A stretch of 64,000 nucleotides of DNA from Erwinia phyllosphaerae (lineage in GTDB: Bacteria > Pseudomonadota > Gammaproteobacteria > Enterobacterales > Enterobacteriaceae). A model generated the notes under the pieces. The model ran no database searches. It saw nothing but the letters and a program-made list of their open reading frames with translations, and was not told the DNA's origin. The position numbers and the translations under genes are program-made. Of this stretch, positions 24,174-36,221 are shown piece by piece. Positions within the stretch are counted from its first letter, which is position 1, and each line of letters starts with the position of its first letter. Location of the stretch: positions 62,001-126,000 of the forward strand of contig NZ_JAHSPF010000002.1 in assembly GCF_019132875.1 (NCBI RefSeq), written 5' to 3'.

Positions 24174-25646
24174 ATGAATACACAACAACTGGCGAAACTG
24201 CGTTCTATCGTGCCCGAGATGCGTCGCGTCCGGCACATTCACTTTGTTGGCATCGGTGGTGCCGGCATGGGCGGGATCGCCGAAGTGTTGGCCAATGAAG
24301 GCTATGAAATTAGCGGTTCCGATCTGGCACCAAACGCGGTTACGCAGCATCTGAGCGCGTTAGGCGCGACGATCTATTTTAATCATCGTCCGGAGAACGT
24401 CAGCGACGCCAGCGTGGTGGTCGTTTCCACCGCCGTATCGCAAGACAACCCGGAAATCATTGCGGCGCGTGAAGCCCGTATTCCGGTCATTCGCCGCGCA
24501 GAAATGCTGGCTGAACTGATGCGCTTTCGCCACGGTATTGCCGTAGCCGGTACGCACGGTAAAACCACCACCACGGCGATGGTTTCCAGTATTTATGCCG
24601 AAGGCGGTCTGGATCCGACGTTTGTTAACGGCGGTCTGGTCAAAGCGGCCGGTACCCATGCGCGCCTGGGCAGCAGTCGCTACCTGATCGCGGAAGCGGA
24701 CGAAAGCGACGCTTCGTTTCTGCACCTACAGCCGATGGTGGCCATCGTCACCAATATCGAAGCTGACCACATGGATACCTATCAGGGCGACTTTGAAAAC
24801 CTGAAGCAAACCTTTATCAACTTTTTGCACAATCTACCGTTCTATGGCCGTGCCGTGCTGTGCGTTGATGACGCGGTCATCCGCGATCTGATCCCGCGCG
24901 TAGGACGTCAGATTACCACTTACGGCTTTAGTGAAGATGCCGACGTGCGCATTGCCAGCTACGAGCAGCATGGCGCGCAGGGGCACTTTACGCTGGCTCG
25001 TCACGATAAGCCGCTGATGCGCGTTACGCTGAACGCGCCAGGCCGCCATAACGCGCTCAACGCGGCGGCAGCGGTTGCCGTTGCCACGGAAGAAGGCATT
25101 GACGACGATGAGATCCTGAGCGCGCTGGAAAGCTTTCAGGGCACCGGTCGCCGCTTTGATTTCCTGGGGGAGTATCCACTACAGGAAGTTAACGGCGTAC
25201 AGGGTACCGCGATGCTGGTTGATGACTATGGTCACCATCCAACGGAAGTTGACGCAACGATCAAAGCGGCACGCGCTGGCTGGCCGGACAAGCAGCTGGT
25301 GATGATTTTCCAGCCGCACCGCTACACGCGTACACGCGATCTCTATGACGATTTTGCCAACGTTCTGTCGCAGGTTGACGTTCTGCTGATGCTGGATGTC
25401 TATTCGGCTGGCGAAACGCCGATTCCAGGCGCGGACAGCCGCTCGCTGTGCCGTACTATTCGCGGTCGCGGCAAGGTCGATCCTATTCTGGTGTCAGATC
25501 ATGACGCCGTGCTGGAAATGCTGGCGCCAAAGCTGTCCGGCAACGATTTAATTCTGGTGCAGGGCGCAGGCAACGTTGGGCGCATTGCCCGCAAGCTTGC
25601 TGATGAAAAGTTACAACCGCAGATGAAAGAAGGTAATCATGGCTGA
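24174..25646 (+). CDS. murC: UDP-N-acetylmuramate:L-alanine ligase MurC
   Basis: 490 aa from ATG at 24174 ([16 protein letters not shown]), as in E. coli (491 aa). The frame is open to 24123 but the extra 17 residues have no family support. It starts the peptide stem by adding L-alanine to UDP-MurNAc. [15 protein letters not shown] near residues 22-36 is the UDP site and [13 protein letters not shown] near residue 125 the ATP loop. It overlaps ddlB by 8 bp. Confidence 0.96.
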   Translation: MNTQQLAKLRSIVPEMRRVRHIHFVGIGGAGMGGIAEVLANEGYEISGSDLAPNAVTQHLSALGATIYFNHRPENVSDASVVVVSTAVSQDNPEIIAAREARIPVIRRAEMLAELMRFRHGIAVAGTHGKTTTTAMVSSIYAEGGLDPTFVNGGLVKAAGTHARLGSSRYLIAEADESDASFLHLQPMVAIVTNIEADHMDTYQGDFENLKQTFINFLHNLPFYGRAVLCVDDAVIRDLIPRVGRQITTYGFSEDADVRIASYEQHGAQGHFTLARHDKPLMRVTLNAPGRHNALNAAAAVAVATEEGIDDDEILSALESFQGTGRRFDFLGEYPLQEVNGVQGTAMLVDDYGHHPTEVDATIKAARAGWPDKQLVMIFQPHRYTRTRDLYDDFANVLSQVDVLLMLDVYSAGETPIPGADSRSLCRTIRGRGKVDPILVSDHDAVLEMLAPKLSGNDLILVQGAGNVGRIARKLADEKLQPQMKEGNHG

Positions 25647-26559
25647 GAAAGTAGCAGTATTGCTGGGTGGTACTTCTGCGGAAAGAGAAGTTTCCCTGAT
25701 GTCGGGCAACGCGGTACTGAAAGGGCTGACTGAAGCGGGTATTGACGCGCACGCCGTCGATATTCGTGATTTCCCGGTAACACGCCTGAAAGAAGAGGGC
25801 TTTGATAAAGCCTTTATCGCGCTGCACGGCCGCGGCGGCGAAGACGGTACGCTGCAAGGCCTGCTGGAGTTTCTCGCCATTCCTTATACCGGTAGCGGAG
25901 TAATGGCTTCGGCTATTACGATGGACAAGCTGCGTACTAAGCAGCTCTGGCAAGGTTGCGGCCTGCCGGTTTCGCCTTACGTAGCGATTACCCGTAAAGA
26001 GATGGATGCCGGACTGAGCGAAGAGACGCGTTCGCGGATTACTGCCCTGGGCCTGCCGCTTTTTGTCAAACCAAGCAGCGAAGGCTCCAGCGTTGGCATA
26101 AGCCGCGTTAACCAGGCTGACTCGCTTCAGGCCGCGCTGGATGAGGCTTTTCGCCATGACGACGACGTGCTGGTGGAAGCCTTTCTCAGCGGTCCGGAAT
26201 ATACCGTAGCGGTGCTTGGCGACGATATTCTGCCTTCAATCCGCATTCAGGTCGCTTCTGAGTTCTATGACTATGAAGCTAAATACTTTTCTGACGATAC
26301 TCAGTACTTCTGCCCAAGCGGTTTAACGGCTGAACGGGAAGCTGAACTGAGCGAAATCGTGATTAAGGCGTGGCGCGCGCTGGGCTGTAGCGGCTGGGGA
26401 CGCGTTGACCTGATGATGGGCGGCGACGGCCAGTTTTATCTGCTGGAAGTGAATACGTCACCCGGCATGACCAGCCATAGCCTGGTGCCAATGGCGGCTA
26501 AACAGGCCGGCATGAGCTTCTCACAGCTGGTCGCGCGCATTCTGGAACTGGCGGACTGA
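25639..26559 (+). CDS. ddlB: D-alanine:D-alanine ligase DdlB
   Basis: A 306-aa ATP-grasp enzyme, the same length as E. coli DdlB, that makes D-Ala-D-Ala for MurF. It shows [14 protein letters not shown] (residues 7-20), [17 protein letters not shown] near residues 61-77, the ATP-grasp segment [14 protein letters not shown] and the C-terminal [15 protein letters not shown]. It starts inside the murC end. Confidence 0.97.
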   Translation: MAEKVAVLLGGTSAEREVSLMSGNAVLKGLTEAGIDAHAVDIRDFPVTRLKEEGFDKAFIALHGRGGEDGTLQGLLEFLAIPYTGSGVMASAITMDKLRTKQLWQGCGLPVSPYVAITRKEMDAGLSEETRSRITALGLPLFVKPSSEGSSVGISRVNQADSLQAALDEAFRHDDDVLVEAFLSGPEYTVAVLGDDILPSIRIQVASEFYDYEAKYFSDDTQYFCPSGLTAEREAELSEIVIKAWRALGCSGWGRVDLMMGGDGQFYLLEVNTSPGMTSHSLVPMAAKQAGMSFSQLVARILELAD

Positions 26560-26560
26560 T

Positions 26561-27400
26561 ATGTCCCAGGCTGCTTTGAATGTTCGCAATCGCGAGGCGC
26601 AGGAAAAAGTGCGCACCGGCCGCAGCAACGGTTCGCGGCTGGCCGGCATTCTTTTCCTGATTATCGTGCTTGGTATCATGTCGGCCGGTGGCTATGTCGT
26701 GGTCAAATGGATGAACGACGCCTCCCGGCTGCCGCTGTCGAGGCTGGTGGTCACGGGACAGATGCACTACACCACTAACGACGACATTCGCCAGGCAATT
26801 TTATCGTTAGGTTCGCCCGGCACGTTTATGTCGCAGGATGTGGACGTGATCCAGCAACAGATTGAACGTCTGCCCTGGATTCAGCAGGTTAGCGTACGTA
26901 AGCAATGGCCGGACGAATTAAAGATTCATCTGGTTGAATATGTGCCGGTTGCCCGCTGGAATGACCTGCACCTGGTGGATGCCAGCGGAAAGTCTTTTAG
27001 CGTACCGGCTAACCATCTCGGCAAAGAGGCTATGCCGATGCTGTATGGTCCGGAAGGCAGCGAATCAGAAGTGCTGGCAGGCTATCACCAGATGAGCGAC
27101 CTGCTGGCCGCCAGCAAATTTAAATTGAAGGCGGCGTCAATGACCGCGCGGCGCTCATGGCAGCTGGTGCTGGAAGACGATACGCGCCTGGAGCTGGGAC
27201 GCAACGAGGATATTAAGCGGCTGAAACGGTTTATTCAGCTCTATCCAACGTTGCAGCAGCAGGCGCAAACGGAAAATAAGCGTATCAGTTACGTGGACCT
27301 GCGATATGACTCTGGCGCGGCAGTAGGCTGGGCGCCGCCACTCATTCCGACCACTGACGGTAATAAGCAACAGAATCAGGCACAGGTTAAACAACAATGA
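26561..27400 (+). CDS. ftsQ: Cell division protein FtsQ
   Basis: 279 aa, a bitopic membrane protein with a cytoplasmic tail, one transmembrane helix (residues about 26-48), a POTRA domain starting at [13 protein letters not shown], and the beta domain that recruits FtsLB. The C-terminus ([17 protein letters not shown]) is strongly conserved. It starts 1 bp after the ddlB stop and overlaps ftsA by 4 bp. Confidence 0.96.
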   Translation: MSQAALNVRNREAQEKVRTGRSNGSRLAGILFLIIVLGIMSAGGYVVVKWMNDASRLPLSRLVVTGQMHYTTNDDIRQAILSLGSPGTFMSQDVDVIQQQIERLPWIQQVSVRKQWPDELKIHLVEYVPVARWNDLHLVDASGKSFSVPANHLGKEAMPMLYGPEGSESEVLAGYHQMSDLLAASKFKLKAASMTARRSWQLVLEDDTRLELGRNEDIKRLKRFIQLYPTLQQQAQTENKRISYVDLRYDSGAAVGWAPPLIPTTDGNKQQNQAQVKQQ

Positions 27401-28653
27401 TCAAGGCGACGGACAGAAAACTGGTAGTTGGACTGGAAATCGGCACCGCGAAGGTCGCCGCTTTGGTAGGGGAAATTTTGCCCGATGGCATGGTTAACAT
27501 CATCGGCGTGGGCAGCTGTCCTTCGCGCGGCATGGACAAAGGCGGCGTCAACGATCTGGAATCGGTAGTAAAATGCGTGCAGCGCGCTATCGATCAGGCG
27601 GAGCTGATGGCGGATTGCCAGATTTCATCGGTTTATCTCGCCTTATCCGGAAAACATATCAGTTGCCAGAACGAAATAGGGATGGTTCCTATTTCCGAAG
27701 AAGAAGTGACCCAGGAAGATGTGGAAAATGTGGTGCACACCGCAAAATCCGTGCGTGTTCGTGACGAACACCGAATTTTGCACGTTATTCCGCAAGAATA
27801 CGCTATCGATTACCAGGAAGGGATCAAAAACCCGGTAGGATTGTCCGGCGTTCGCATGCAGGCAAAGGTGCATTTGATCACCTGTCATAACGATATGGCG
27901 AAAAACATCGTAAAAGCAGTTGAACGATGCGGCCTGAAAGTTGACCAACTGATCTTTGCCGGCCTGGCTTCCAGTTTTGCCGTCCTGACGGAAGATGAAC
28001 GCGAACTGGGCGTTTGCGTTGTGGACGTTGGTGGCGGCACAATGGACATTGCTGTCTATACTGGCGGTGCGCTGCGCCATACCAAGGTTATCCCGTATGC
28101 AGGTAACGTGGTTACCAGCGATATCGCTTACGCGTTTGGCACGCCGCCAACCGACGCAGAAGCCATTAAGGTTCGTCACGGCTGCGCGCTGGGTTCAATT
28201 GTTGGCAAAGACGAAAACGTCGAGGTGCCGAGCGTAGGTGGACGTCCGCCGCGTAGCCTGCAACGGCAGACGCTGGCTGAGGTTATCGAGCCGCGTTATA
28301 CCGAGCTGCTAAACCTGGTTAATGACGAAATCCTGCAACTGCAGGAGCAGCTTCGCCAGCAGGGCGTGAAGCATCATTTGGCCGCAGGTATTGTTCTTAC
28401 CGGCGGCGCGGCGCAGATTGAAGGCCTGGCGGCCTGTGCCCAGCGGGTATTTCATACCCAGGTACGTATCGGCCAGCCGCTGAACATTACCGGCCTGACA
28501 GATTATGCGCAGGAGCCTTACTACTCAACGGCGGTAGGGCTTCTGCACTACGGAAAAGAGTCTCACCTTAGCGGTGAGGCGGATGTGGAAAAAAGAGCCT
28601 CAGTGGGCAACTGGTTCAAGCGAATCAACAGCTGGCTGAGAAAAGAGTTTTAA
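27397..28653 (+). CDS. ftsA: Cell division protein FtsA
   Basis: A 418-aa actin-like ATPase that tethers FtsZ to the membrane. The phosphate-binding segments are [17 protein letters not shown] (residues 10-26) and [14 protein letters not shown] near residue 208. The extreme C-terminus ([14 protein letters not shown]) is the amphipathic membrane-targeting helix. It is followed by a 72-bp gap with an inverted repeat before ftsZ. Confidence 0.97.
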   Translation: MIKATDRKLVVGLEIGTAKVAALVGEILPDGMVNIIGVGSCPSRGMDKGGVNDLESVVKCVQRAIDQAELMADCQISSVYLALSGKHISCQNEIGMVPISEEEVTQEDVENVVHTAKSVRVRDEHRILHVIPQEYAIDYQEGIKNPVGLSGVRMQAKVHLITCHNDMAKNIVKAVERCGLKVDQLIFAGLASSFAVLTEDERELGVCVVDVGGGTMDIAVYTGGALRHTKVIPYAGNVVTSDIAYAFGTPPTDAEAIKVRHGCALGSIVGKDENVEVPSVGGRPPRSLQRQTLAEVIEPRYTELLNLVNDEILQLQEQLRQQGVKHHLAAGIVLTGGAAQIEGLAACAQRVFHTQVRIGQPLNITGLTDYAQEPYYSTAVGLLHYGKESHLSGEADVEKRASVGNWFKRINSWLRKEF

Positions 28654-28725
28654 TTTAGAGAAAAGGAGATCATGCTAGGCTTATTTTGTGATCTCCAGGC
28701 GACAGGCACATAACGGAGAGAAATT

Positions 28726-29883
28726 ATGTTTGAACCTATGGAATTAACCAATGACGCGGTGATTAAAGTCATCGGCGTCGGCGGCGGCGGCGGTAACGCC
28801 GTAGAGCATATGGTGCGTGAGCGCATCGAAGGCGTTGAATTCTTTGCCGTGAATACCGATGCCCAGGCGTTGCGTAAAACGGCAGTAGGCCAGACCATTC
28901 AAATCGGTAACGGTATTACCAAAGGTCTGGGTGCGGGTGCAAACCCGGAAGTAGGCCGCAATTCAGCCGAAGAAGACCGTGAAGCCCTGCGTCAGGCGCT
29001 GGAAGGCGCTGATATGGTGTTTATCGCCGCAGGCATGGGTGGCGGTACCGGTACCGGTGCTGCGCCAGTGGTTGCCGAAGTGGCAAAAGATTTGGGTATC
29101 CTGACCGTAGCCGTCGTCACTAAGCCTTTCAATTTTGAAGGCAAAAAGCGTATGGCCTTTGCGGAGCAGGGTATCGCCGAGCTGTCCAAGCATGTAGATT
29201 CTCTGATTACTATTCCAAACGACAAGCTGCTCAAAGTATTGGGTCGCGGTATCTCTCTGCTGGACGCGTTTGGCGCGGCCAACGACGTGCTGAAAGGCGC
29301 GGTGCAGGGTATTGCTGAACTGATTACCCGTCCTGGCCTGATGAACGTCGACTTTGCCGACGTGCGCACCGTGATGTCCGAAATGGGCTACGCGATGATG
29401 GGTTCCGGCGTCGCCTGCGGTGAAGACCGTGCGGAAGAAGCTGCCGAGATGGCCATTTCCAGCCCGCTTCTGGAAGATATCGACCTTTCTGGCGCTCGCG
29501 GCGTGCTGGTTAACATCACGGCCGGTTTCGATCTGCGCCTGGATGAATTTGAAACCGTGGGTAACACTATCCGCGCCTTTGCTTCCGATAATGCGACCGT
29601 GGTAATTGGTACGTCGCTGGATCCGGAAATGAACGACGAGCTGCGTGTAACCGTAGTTGCGACCGGTATCGGCATGGACAAACGTCCGGAAATCACGCTG
29701 GTGACCAATAAGCAGACTCAGGCACCGGTCATGGATCACCGCTATCAGCAGCACGGTATGGCACCGCTGCCGCAGGAGCAAAAACCTGCAGCGGCAAAAG
29801 TGGTCAACGAGCCTGGCACGCAAACTAACAAAGAGCCTGACTATCTGGATATTCCGGCCTTCCTGCGCAAGCAGGCGGACTAA
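28726..29883 (+). CDS. ftsZ: Cell division GTPase FtsZ
   Basis: A 385-aa tubulin homologue that forms the Z ring. The tubulin signature [14 protein letters not shown] is at about residues 102-115, with the N-terminal [15 protein letters not shown] and the T7-loop [11 protein letters not shown]. After a variable linker, the C-terminal tail [14 protein letters not shown] binds FtsA and ZipA. The ribosome site is ACGGAGAGAAATT. Confidence 0.98.
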   Translation: MFEPMELTNDAVIKVIGVGGGGGNAVEHMVRERIEGVEFFAVNTDAQALRKTAVGQTIQIGNGITKGLGAGANPEVGRNSAEEDREALRQALEGADMVFIAAGMGGGTGTGAAPVVAEVAKDLGILTVAVVTKPFNFEGKKRMAFAEQGIAELSKHVDSLITIPNDKLLKVLGRGISLLDAFGAANDVLKGAVQGIAELITRPGLMNVDFADVRTVMSEMGYAMMGSGVACGEDRAEEAAEMAISSPLLEDIDLSGARGVLVNITAGFDLRLDEFETVGNTIRAFASDNATVVIGTSLDPEMNDELRVTVVATGIGMDKRPEITLVTNKQTQAPVMDHRYQQHGMAPLPQEQKPAAAKVVNEPGTQTNKEPDYLDIPAFLRKQAD

Positions 29884-29962
29884 GAATTTCCTGAAGTTGG
29901 GGTTCTCCGCTCTTTGTGTTAAAGTGTTCGCCCGTCAGTGATTTATACTGACGGTCGGATGA

Positions 29963-30901
<939 letters not shown>

Positions 30902-30903
30902 GC

Positions 30904-31416
30904 CTATTTATTACGACTGGTTGAGCGGGCACTCTCTCCGGCCAGCAAGGCCAGTCGTTCTAATGTTTTCTTCAGTTTTTCCGGGCTACGGCTCGCGACT
31001 CCCCGTAATATTTCCGCACTTTGTTCACTGAGCTGACGACCCGGGCTTTGCTCCTTTTGATGTCGATCGCTGCTTTCCTGCACGTTTTCCTGCGCTTTTG
31101 CCGCTAACGTTGGATTTATCCTGATGTCGATTGACGTCAATGATGGTAATATTTGCGCTCGTAAAGCTGACAGCAGGCTGGATTGTTCATAGCGTAAGCG
31201 CATCATCCAGCTGGCATTAGCCGTTTCAAGCACCAGAACGCCCTGGCGAAAATTAGCCACGCGGCACCAGGGATGTAGCTGTGCCGGGATAATTCCCTGC
31301 AGCGCACGGTTCAGCTTGTTCAGCGCGATTGCGCGTTGCTGAATGGATTGCAGCATACTCTGGCCTTCGGTAGCTTCGAAAAAACTTTCAATTGATTGCG
31401 GGCGACTATCGCGCAT
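30904..31416 (-). CDS. dciA: DciA-type (DUF721) replicative helicase operator
   Basis: 170 aa from ATG at 31416 ([14 protein letters not shown]). The middle ([23 protein letters not shown]... then [20 protein letters not shown]) is the KH-like DUF721 core with its conserved tryptophans; the C-terminal third is charged and probably disordered. DciA is the ancestral loader of the DnaB helicase in bacteria without DnaC/DnaI. E. coli has no equivalent at this spot. It lies divergent from secM with 21 bp between the starts and converges on lpxC, 2 bp apart. The frame extends upstream into the start of secM, but the shorter form is preferred. Confidence 0.8.
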   Translation of the reverse strand: MRDSRPQSIESFFEATEGQSMLQSIQQRAIALNKLNRALQGIIPAQLHPWCRVANFRQGVLVLETANASWMMRLRYEQSSLLSALRAQILPSLTSIDIRINPTLAAKAQENVQESSDRHQKEQSPGRQLSEQSAEILRGVASRSPEKLKKTLERLALLAGESARSTSRNK

Positions 31417-31437
31417 AGCAGGCTCCGGCGGAAAACA

Positions 31438-31920
31438 GTGGGTATTCTTAATCGTTGGCGACAATTTGGCAGACTCTATTTCTGGCCGCATCTCCTGTTG
31501 GGGATGGTCGCGGCGAGCTTTGGTCTGCCTCACGCCTCGGGTGATACCTTACCAGAAACGGCTTCCAGAAGCCTTAATATCAACAGCAGCGTGCGTTTCG
31601 ATAGCCTCGCGCTGCTGCAGGTTCGCCGGGCCAGCTTCAATGTGGATTACTGGCATCAGCATGCCATCCGCACCGTCATCCGCCATCTCTCTTTCACGTT
31701 AACGCCCGTCAGCACGGTGGTCGAGCAGGCTTCACCGCTTGATGTTCACCAGCTGGCACTGCTGGATACGCTGAATGCCTTGCTGACCCACGAAGCCCGG
31801 CCTCCGGCAATCGTGCGTTATACGGCACAGCAGCAAACCTCCGCCACGCCTCGCTATCAGCCAGGCCTGTGGCTGGCACGCGTTCAGGGTATCCGTGCCG
31901 GGCCTGCTTCACTCGCATAA
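31438..31920 (+). CDS. secM: SecM, secretion monitor with ribosome-arrest peptide
   Basis: 160 aa from a GTG at 31438 ([16 protein letters not shown]). It begins with a long signal sequence (hydrophobic residues about 14-28), keeps the [18 protein letters not shown] core and ends in the arrest motif. Aligned with E. coli FxxxxWIxxxxGIRAGP, it reads [17 protein letters not shown] at residues 140-156: the Trp and the whole QGIRAGP end are kept, Phe is replaced by Tyr and Ile by Leu. Stalling on this motif exposes the secA ribosome site when export is slow. The gene is directly upstream of secA. Confidence 0.92.
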   Translation: MGILNRWRQFGRLYFWPHLLLGMVAASFGLPHASGDTLPETASRSLNINSSVRFDSLALLQVRRASFNVDYWHQHAIRTVIRHLSFTLTPVSTVVEQASPLDVHQLALLDTLNALLTHEARPPAIVRYTAQQQTSATPRYQPGLWLARVQGIRAGPASLA

Positions 31921-31990
31921 ATCAACTATAGTTCCCCCTTAAAAGTTTAGTGATGCACTGTGAAGCAGTGGCTGAGAGAATATTTTTATT

Positions 31991-34696
31991 ATGTTAATCA
32001 AATTATTAACCAAGGTTTTTGGCAGCAGCAACGATCGTACACTGCGCCGCATGCGCAAAGTGGTTGAGCAGATCAACAAGATGGAACCGGATTTCGAGAA
32101 GCTCTCCGACGACGAGCTGAAAGCGAAAACCGTCGAGTTTCGCGCCCGCCTGGAAAAAGGCGAAGTGCTGGAGACGCTGATCCCGGAAGCCTTCGCTACC
32201 GTCCGCGAAGCCAGTAAACGTGTTTTCGGCATGCGCCACTTTGACGTTCAGCTGCTGGGCGGCATGGTGTTAAACGATCGCTGCATCGCGGAGATGCGTA
32301 CTGGTGAAGGTAAAACTCTTACCGCAACGCTACCGGCATACCTGAACGCGCTCAGCGGCAAAGGCGTACACGTGGTCACGGTGAACGACTACCTGGCGCA
32401 GCGCGATGCGGAAAATAACCGTGCGCTGTTTGAATTCCTGGGACTGACTATCGGCATTAACCTGCCGGGCATGCCAGCGCCAGCCAAGCGTGAAGCTTAC
32501 GCGGCCGACATCACTTACGGCACCAACAACGAATATGGTTTTGACTACCTGCGTGACAACATGGCCTTCAGCCCTGAAGATCGCGTACAGCGTAAGCTGA
32601 ACTATGCGCTGGTGGATGAGGTCGACTCCATCCTGATTGATGAAGCGCGTACGCCGCTGATCATCTCCGGTCCGGCAGAAGACAGCTCTGAACTTTACAT
32701 CAAAGTTAATAAAATCATTCCTTATCTGATCCGCCAGGAAAAAGAAGATTCCGATACTTTCCAGGGCGAAGGCCATTTCTCCGTGGATGAAAAAGGTCGC
32801 CAGGTCCATTTGACCGAGCGCGGTCTGATGAAGGTAGAAGAGCTGCTGGTCAGCGAAGGCATCATGGAAGAGGGCGAGTCGCTTTACTCGCCTGGCAACA
32901 TTATGATGATGCACCACGTTACTGCGGCGCTGCGTGCTCACGCCCTGTTTACGCGTGACGTTGACTATATCGTTAAAGATGGCGAAGTCATCATCGTCGA
33001 CGAACATACCGGCCGTACCATGCAGGGGCGTCGCTGGTCTGACGGTTTGCACCAGGCGGTAGAAGCGAAAGAAGGCGTCGAGATCCAGAACGAAAACCAG
33101 ACGCTGGCTTCCATTACCTTCCAGAACTACTTCCGTCTTTATAACAAGCTGGCCGGGATGACCGGTACGGCCGATACCGAAGCCTTCGAGTTCAGCTCTA
33201 TCTACAAGCTGGAAACCATCGTGGTTCCTACCAACCGTCCGATGGTGCGTAAAGATCTGCCCGATCTGGTCTACATGTCTGAAAAAGAGAAGATCGACGC
33301 GATCATCGAAGACATCCGCGAGCGTACCGCTAACGGCCAGCCGGTGCTGGTGGGGACTATCTCCATTGAAAAATCAGAAGTGGTATCAGCTGAGCTGACC
33401 CGCGCCGGCATCAAGCACGCGGTTCTGAACGCCAAGTTCCACGCACGCGAAGCGGATATTGTGGCTCAGGCCGGTCAGCCTGGCGCAGTAACTATCGCCA
33501 CCAATATGGCGGGTCGCGGTACGGATATCGTGCTGGGTGGTAGCTGGCAGGCGGAGATCGCCGAGCTGGAATCGCCAACGGCAGAGCAGATTGACGCGAT
33601 TAAGAGCGCATGGAAAATCCGTCACGATGCAGTACTGGCATCCGGCGGTCTGCATATTATCGGTACCGAGCGTCATGAATCACGCCGTATTGATAACCAG
33701 CTGCGTGGTCGTTCCGGCCGTCAGGGCGATAACGGTTCATCCCGTTTCTATCTGTCGATGGAAGATGCGCTGATGCGTATTTTTGCTTCCGACCGCGTGT
33801 CTAACATGATGCGTAAACTGGGCATGAAGCCAGGCGAGGCGATTGAGCACCCGTGGGTGACCAAGGCCATTGCCAACGCCCAGCGCAAAGTTGAGAGCCG
33901 CAACTTCGATATTCGTAAGCAGCTGCTGGAATATGATGATGTGGCTAACGACCAGCGCCGCGCCATTTATACCCAGCGTAATGAACTGCTGGATGTGGCG
34001 GACGTTTCTGAAACCATTGCCAGCATCCGCGAAGACGTGTTTAAAAGCACGATTGATACCTATATTCCACCGCAGTCGCTGGAGGAAATGTGGGACGTGG
34101 CTGGTCTGCAGGAACGTCTGAAAAACGACTTTGACCTGGAACTGCCGATTGCTGAATGGCTGGATAAAGAGCCGGAACTGCATGAAGAGACGCTGCGTGA
34201 GCGCATCATGGTGCAGGCGAACGAACAGTATCAGCGTAAGGAAGAAGTGGTTGGCGTTGAGATGATGCGTAACTTCGAAAAAGGCGTGATGCTGCAAACG
34301 CTGGATTCGCTGTGGAAAGAGCATCTGGCGGCCATGGACTATCTGCGCCAGGGTATTCACCTGCGCGGCTATGCGCAGAAAGATCCTAAGCAGGAGTACA
34401 AGCGCGAATCCTTCGCTATGTTTGCTGCAATGCTTGAGTCGCTGAAGTATGAAGTGATCAGCACGCTGTGCAAGGTTCAGGTACGCATGCCGGAAGAAGT
34501 AGAGGCAATGGAAGAGCAGCGCCGCGAAGAAGCCGAGCGTCTGGCGCAGCAGCAGCAGCTAAGCCATGTGGATACAGAAACGGAAGCGGCAATAGCGCTG
34601 GCTGATCAAACCGGCGAGCGCAAAGTAGGCCGTAACGATCCTTGTCCTTGCGGTTCAGGTAAGAAATACAAGCAGTGCCACGGTCGCCTGGCGTAA
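31991..34696 (+). CDS. secA: Preprotein translocase ATPase SecA
   Basis: A 901-aa motor of the Sec pathway (E. coli also 901 aa). The Walker A segment [14 protein letters not shown] is near residues 102-115, the DEAD-like [14 protein letters not shown] near 207-220, the helicase motif [13 protein letters not shown] near 505, and the C-terminal zinc-binding [14 protein letters not shown] binds SecB. It is preceded by secM and followed by a terminator hairpin. Confidence 0.98.
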   Translation: MLIKLLTKVFGSSNDRTLRRMRKVVEQINKMEPDFEKLSDDELKAKTVEFRARLEKGEVLETLIPEAFATVREASKRVFGMRHFDVQLLGGMVLNDRCIAEMRTGEGKTLTATLPAYLNALSGKGVHVVTVNDYLAQRDAENNRALFEFLGLTIGINLPGMPAPAKREAYAADITYGTNNEYGFDYLRDNMAFSPEDRVQRKLNYALVDEVDSILIDEARTPLIISGPAEDSSELYIKVNKIIPYLIRQEKEDSDTFQGEGHFSVDEKGRQVHLTERGLMKVEELLVSEGIMEEGESLYSPGNIMMMHHVTAALRAHALFTRDVDYIVKDGEVIIVDEHTGRTMQGRRWSDGLHQAVEAKEGVEIQNENQTLASITFQNYFRLYNKLAGMTGTADTEAFEFSSIYKLETIVVPTNRPMVRKDLPDLVYMSEKEKIDAIIEDIRERTANGQPVLVGTISIEKSEVVSAELTRAGIKHAVLNAKFHAREADIVAQAGQPGAVTIATNMAGRGTDIVLGGSWQAEIAELESPTAEQIDAIKSAWKIRHDAVLASGGLHIIGTERHESRRIDNQLRGRSGRQGDNGSSRFYLSMEDALMRIFASDRVSNMMRKLGMKPGEAIEHPWVTKAIANAQRKVESRNFDIRKQLLEYDDVANDQRRAIYTQRNELLDVADVSETIASIREDVFKSTIDTYIPPQSLEEMWDVAGLQERLKNDFDLELPIAEWLDKEPELHEETLRERIMVQANEQYQRKEEVVGVEMMRNFEKGVMLQTLDSLWKEHLAAMDYLRQGIHLRGYAQKDPKQEYKRESFAMFAAMLESLKYEVISTLCKVQVRMPEEVEAMEEQRREEAERLAQQQQLSHVDTETEAAIALADQTGERKVGRNDPCPCGSGKKYKQCHGRLA

Positions 34697-34719
34697 GTCA
34701 GCGGCAGGTAGCATAACCA

Positions 34720-34745
34720 GAGCCGGGGATTTCCCCGGCTTTTTG
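34720..34745 (+). terminator. secA terminator
   Basis: AGCCGGGGATTTCCCCGGCTTTTT is a GC-rich hairpin with a T run about 25 bp after the secA stop, before the convergent peptidase gene. Confidence 0.85.
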
Positions 34746-34764
34746 CATTTTAACAGGCTGACTG

Positions 34765-35310
34765 CTAGCCATACTGCCAGAGAAAGACTGCCCAGCCGGC
34801 AAAAGCCAGCGCTGGCCCAAACGGAAAAGGCGTATCCAGCGGGTGACCGTTCATTAACCATGCGGCGAACAGTGCCGCTATGGCGATAAGCGTTGCCACC
34901 AGTACGATCCACGGCAGCCGCTCCGGGCCTGTCCACGCCCCTAATGCCGCCAGCAGCTTGGCGTCGCCCAGCCCCAGCCCCTCTTTATTTCTTAACAGCC
35001 AGTAGCCTCTTGAAAGCAGCCAGAGCGCACCATAACCGCCTGCCGCGCCGTAAATAGCCTGTTCTGGCTTCAGCCCCGGCAGTGCGCCTGCCGCTACTGC
35101 CAGTAACCCAAGCCATAGCAGAGGCAGCGTCAACACGTCCGGCAGCAGCAGCGTTTTGCAGTCCGTCAGCGCCAGTATTAACAGCGTCCAGCTCAGCAAT
35201 ATCGCCAGTAACCACAGGCTGACGGGCATCTGCCCTATCACCACCAGCGCCATCGCCAGCAACACCAGCATGATTAGTATCTGTTCCCGACGGCTAAATA
35301 TCTGACCCAT
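34765..35310 (-). CDS. Short A24-family prepilin peptidase without methyltransferase domain
   Basis: 181 aa with about six hydrophobic helices. It shows the two aspartate motifs of type IV prepilin peptidases: Asp50 in LILALTDCKTLLLPD and the GxGD motif GLGDAK with Asp116. The cysteine-bearing N-terminal N-methyltransferase domain of PilD/GspO (usual total 225-290 aa) is absent, so it should cleave but perhaps not methylate. The ppdD-hofB-hofC genes in this window are its plausible partners. It sits between secA and mutT, where E. coli has no such gene. A GspO/HofD-like origin is possible; the substrate is inferred. Confidence 0.8.
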   Translation of the reverse strand: MGQIFSRREQILIMLVLLAMALVVIGQMPVSLWLLAILLSWTLLILALTDCKTLLLPDVLTLPLLWLGLLAVAAGALPGLKPEQAIYGAAGGYGALWLLSRGYWLLRNKEGLGLGDAKLLAALGAWTGPERLPWIVLVATLIAIAALFAAWLMNGHPLDTPFPFGPALAFAGWAVFLWQYG

Positions 35311-35545
35311 TTTTCACCCCTTGCCTTATCCATAAGCCGGCGATTTACGCCGTTTCCTTTGCGCCTCGTTAAAGGCGGCCGAGCAAAATTCTACCTGCTG
35401 TTTTCAGCGTTGTATCGCCGGGCGGCTGTTTTCATGTCGTTACATAATGGGTTTTCGAAACGTGCCGCAAATTACGGCCATGACTTGTCATTACGCGGCG
35501 CGGCTGGAATAGTGGCGGAGTATTGAAGCTATTCAGAGAGTACTT

Positions 35546-35941
35546 ATGAAACAGTTGCAGGTAGCAGTAGGGATTATCCGCGATAAAAATCAAAATATAT
35601 TTTTGACCCAGCGTGCAGCAAAAGGGCACATGGCCAACCGCTGGGAGTTTCCCGGCGGGAAAATCGAAGCGGGCGAGACGCCAGAACAGGCGCTCAAACG
35701 TGAGTTACAGGAGGAAACGGGGATAGATGCGCTGGATGTCCAGGCCTGCGGGAGCGCCATCCATGCGGAAACCGGGCTACAGATAACGCTGCATTTTTTC
35801 CTGGTAGAAGAGTGGCGTGGCGAACCTTACGGCCGTGAAGGGCAGCCGCAGCGTTGGGTTGCCCAGCAGGCCCTGCTGGCATCGGAGTTTCCTCCCGCTA
35901 ATGCGGATCTGATTGCACGCCTGCAGTCCGGGTTAATCTAA
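35546..35941 (+). CDS. mutT: 8-oxo-dGTP diphosphatase MutT
   Basis: A 131-aa Nudix hydrolase that removes oxidised dGTP from the nucleotide pool and prevents A-to-C transversions. The Nudix box is present from GGKIEAGE to RELQEETGI (residues about 37-59). Length and order (after secA, before yacG) match E. coli (129 aa). Confidence 0.96.
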   Translation: MKQLQVAVGIIRDKNQNIFLTQRAAKGHMANRWEFPGGKIEAGETPEQALKRELQEETGIDALDVQACGSAIHAETGLQITLHFFLVEEWRGEPYGREGQPQRWVAQQALLASEFPPANADLIARLQSGLI

Positions 35942-36006
35942 CCTGTTATGACTCTGCTGCCAGCATCAACGGGCAGCAGAGCAAATTCAATGCCGGCCGC
36001 GCCTCT

Positions 36007-36210
36007 TTAATAGCGATCTTTCGGCTCTTCGCTCCATTCATCGCTGTCTGAAAGGTCGCTTTCGCTGGCAATACGTTTCTCTTCATTGGCCCATTCGCCT
36101 AAGTCGATCAGCTGACAGCGCTTGCTGCAGAAAGGTCGCCAGGGGCTTAGCTCGTCCCAGATTACCTCTTTGTTACAGGTTGGGCAGTTAACGGTCATTA
36201 CTTCATTCAT
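36007..36210 (-). CDS. yacG: DNA gyrase inhibitor YacG
   Basis: A 67-aa zinc protein with four ligand cysteines, C9/C12 (CPTC) and C28/C32 (CSKRC), followed by [14 protein letters not shown] and an acidic tail (SEEPKDRY). It binds GyrB and blocks DNA binding by gyrase. It is the downstream gene of the coaE-zapD-yacG set; 11 bp separate it from zapD. Confidence 0.95.
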   Translation of the reverse strand: MNEVMTVNCPTCNKEVIWDELSPWRPFCSKRCQLIDLGEWANEEKRIASESDLSDSDEWSEEPKDRY

Positions 36211-36221
36211 GGATAGTTACC

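Noticed and set aside
28963-29823. 286-codon open frame antisense to ftsZ
   Set aside because: Codon-bias shadow; composition is His/Arg rich without domain features.
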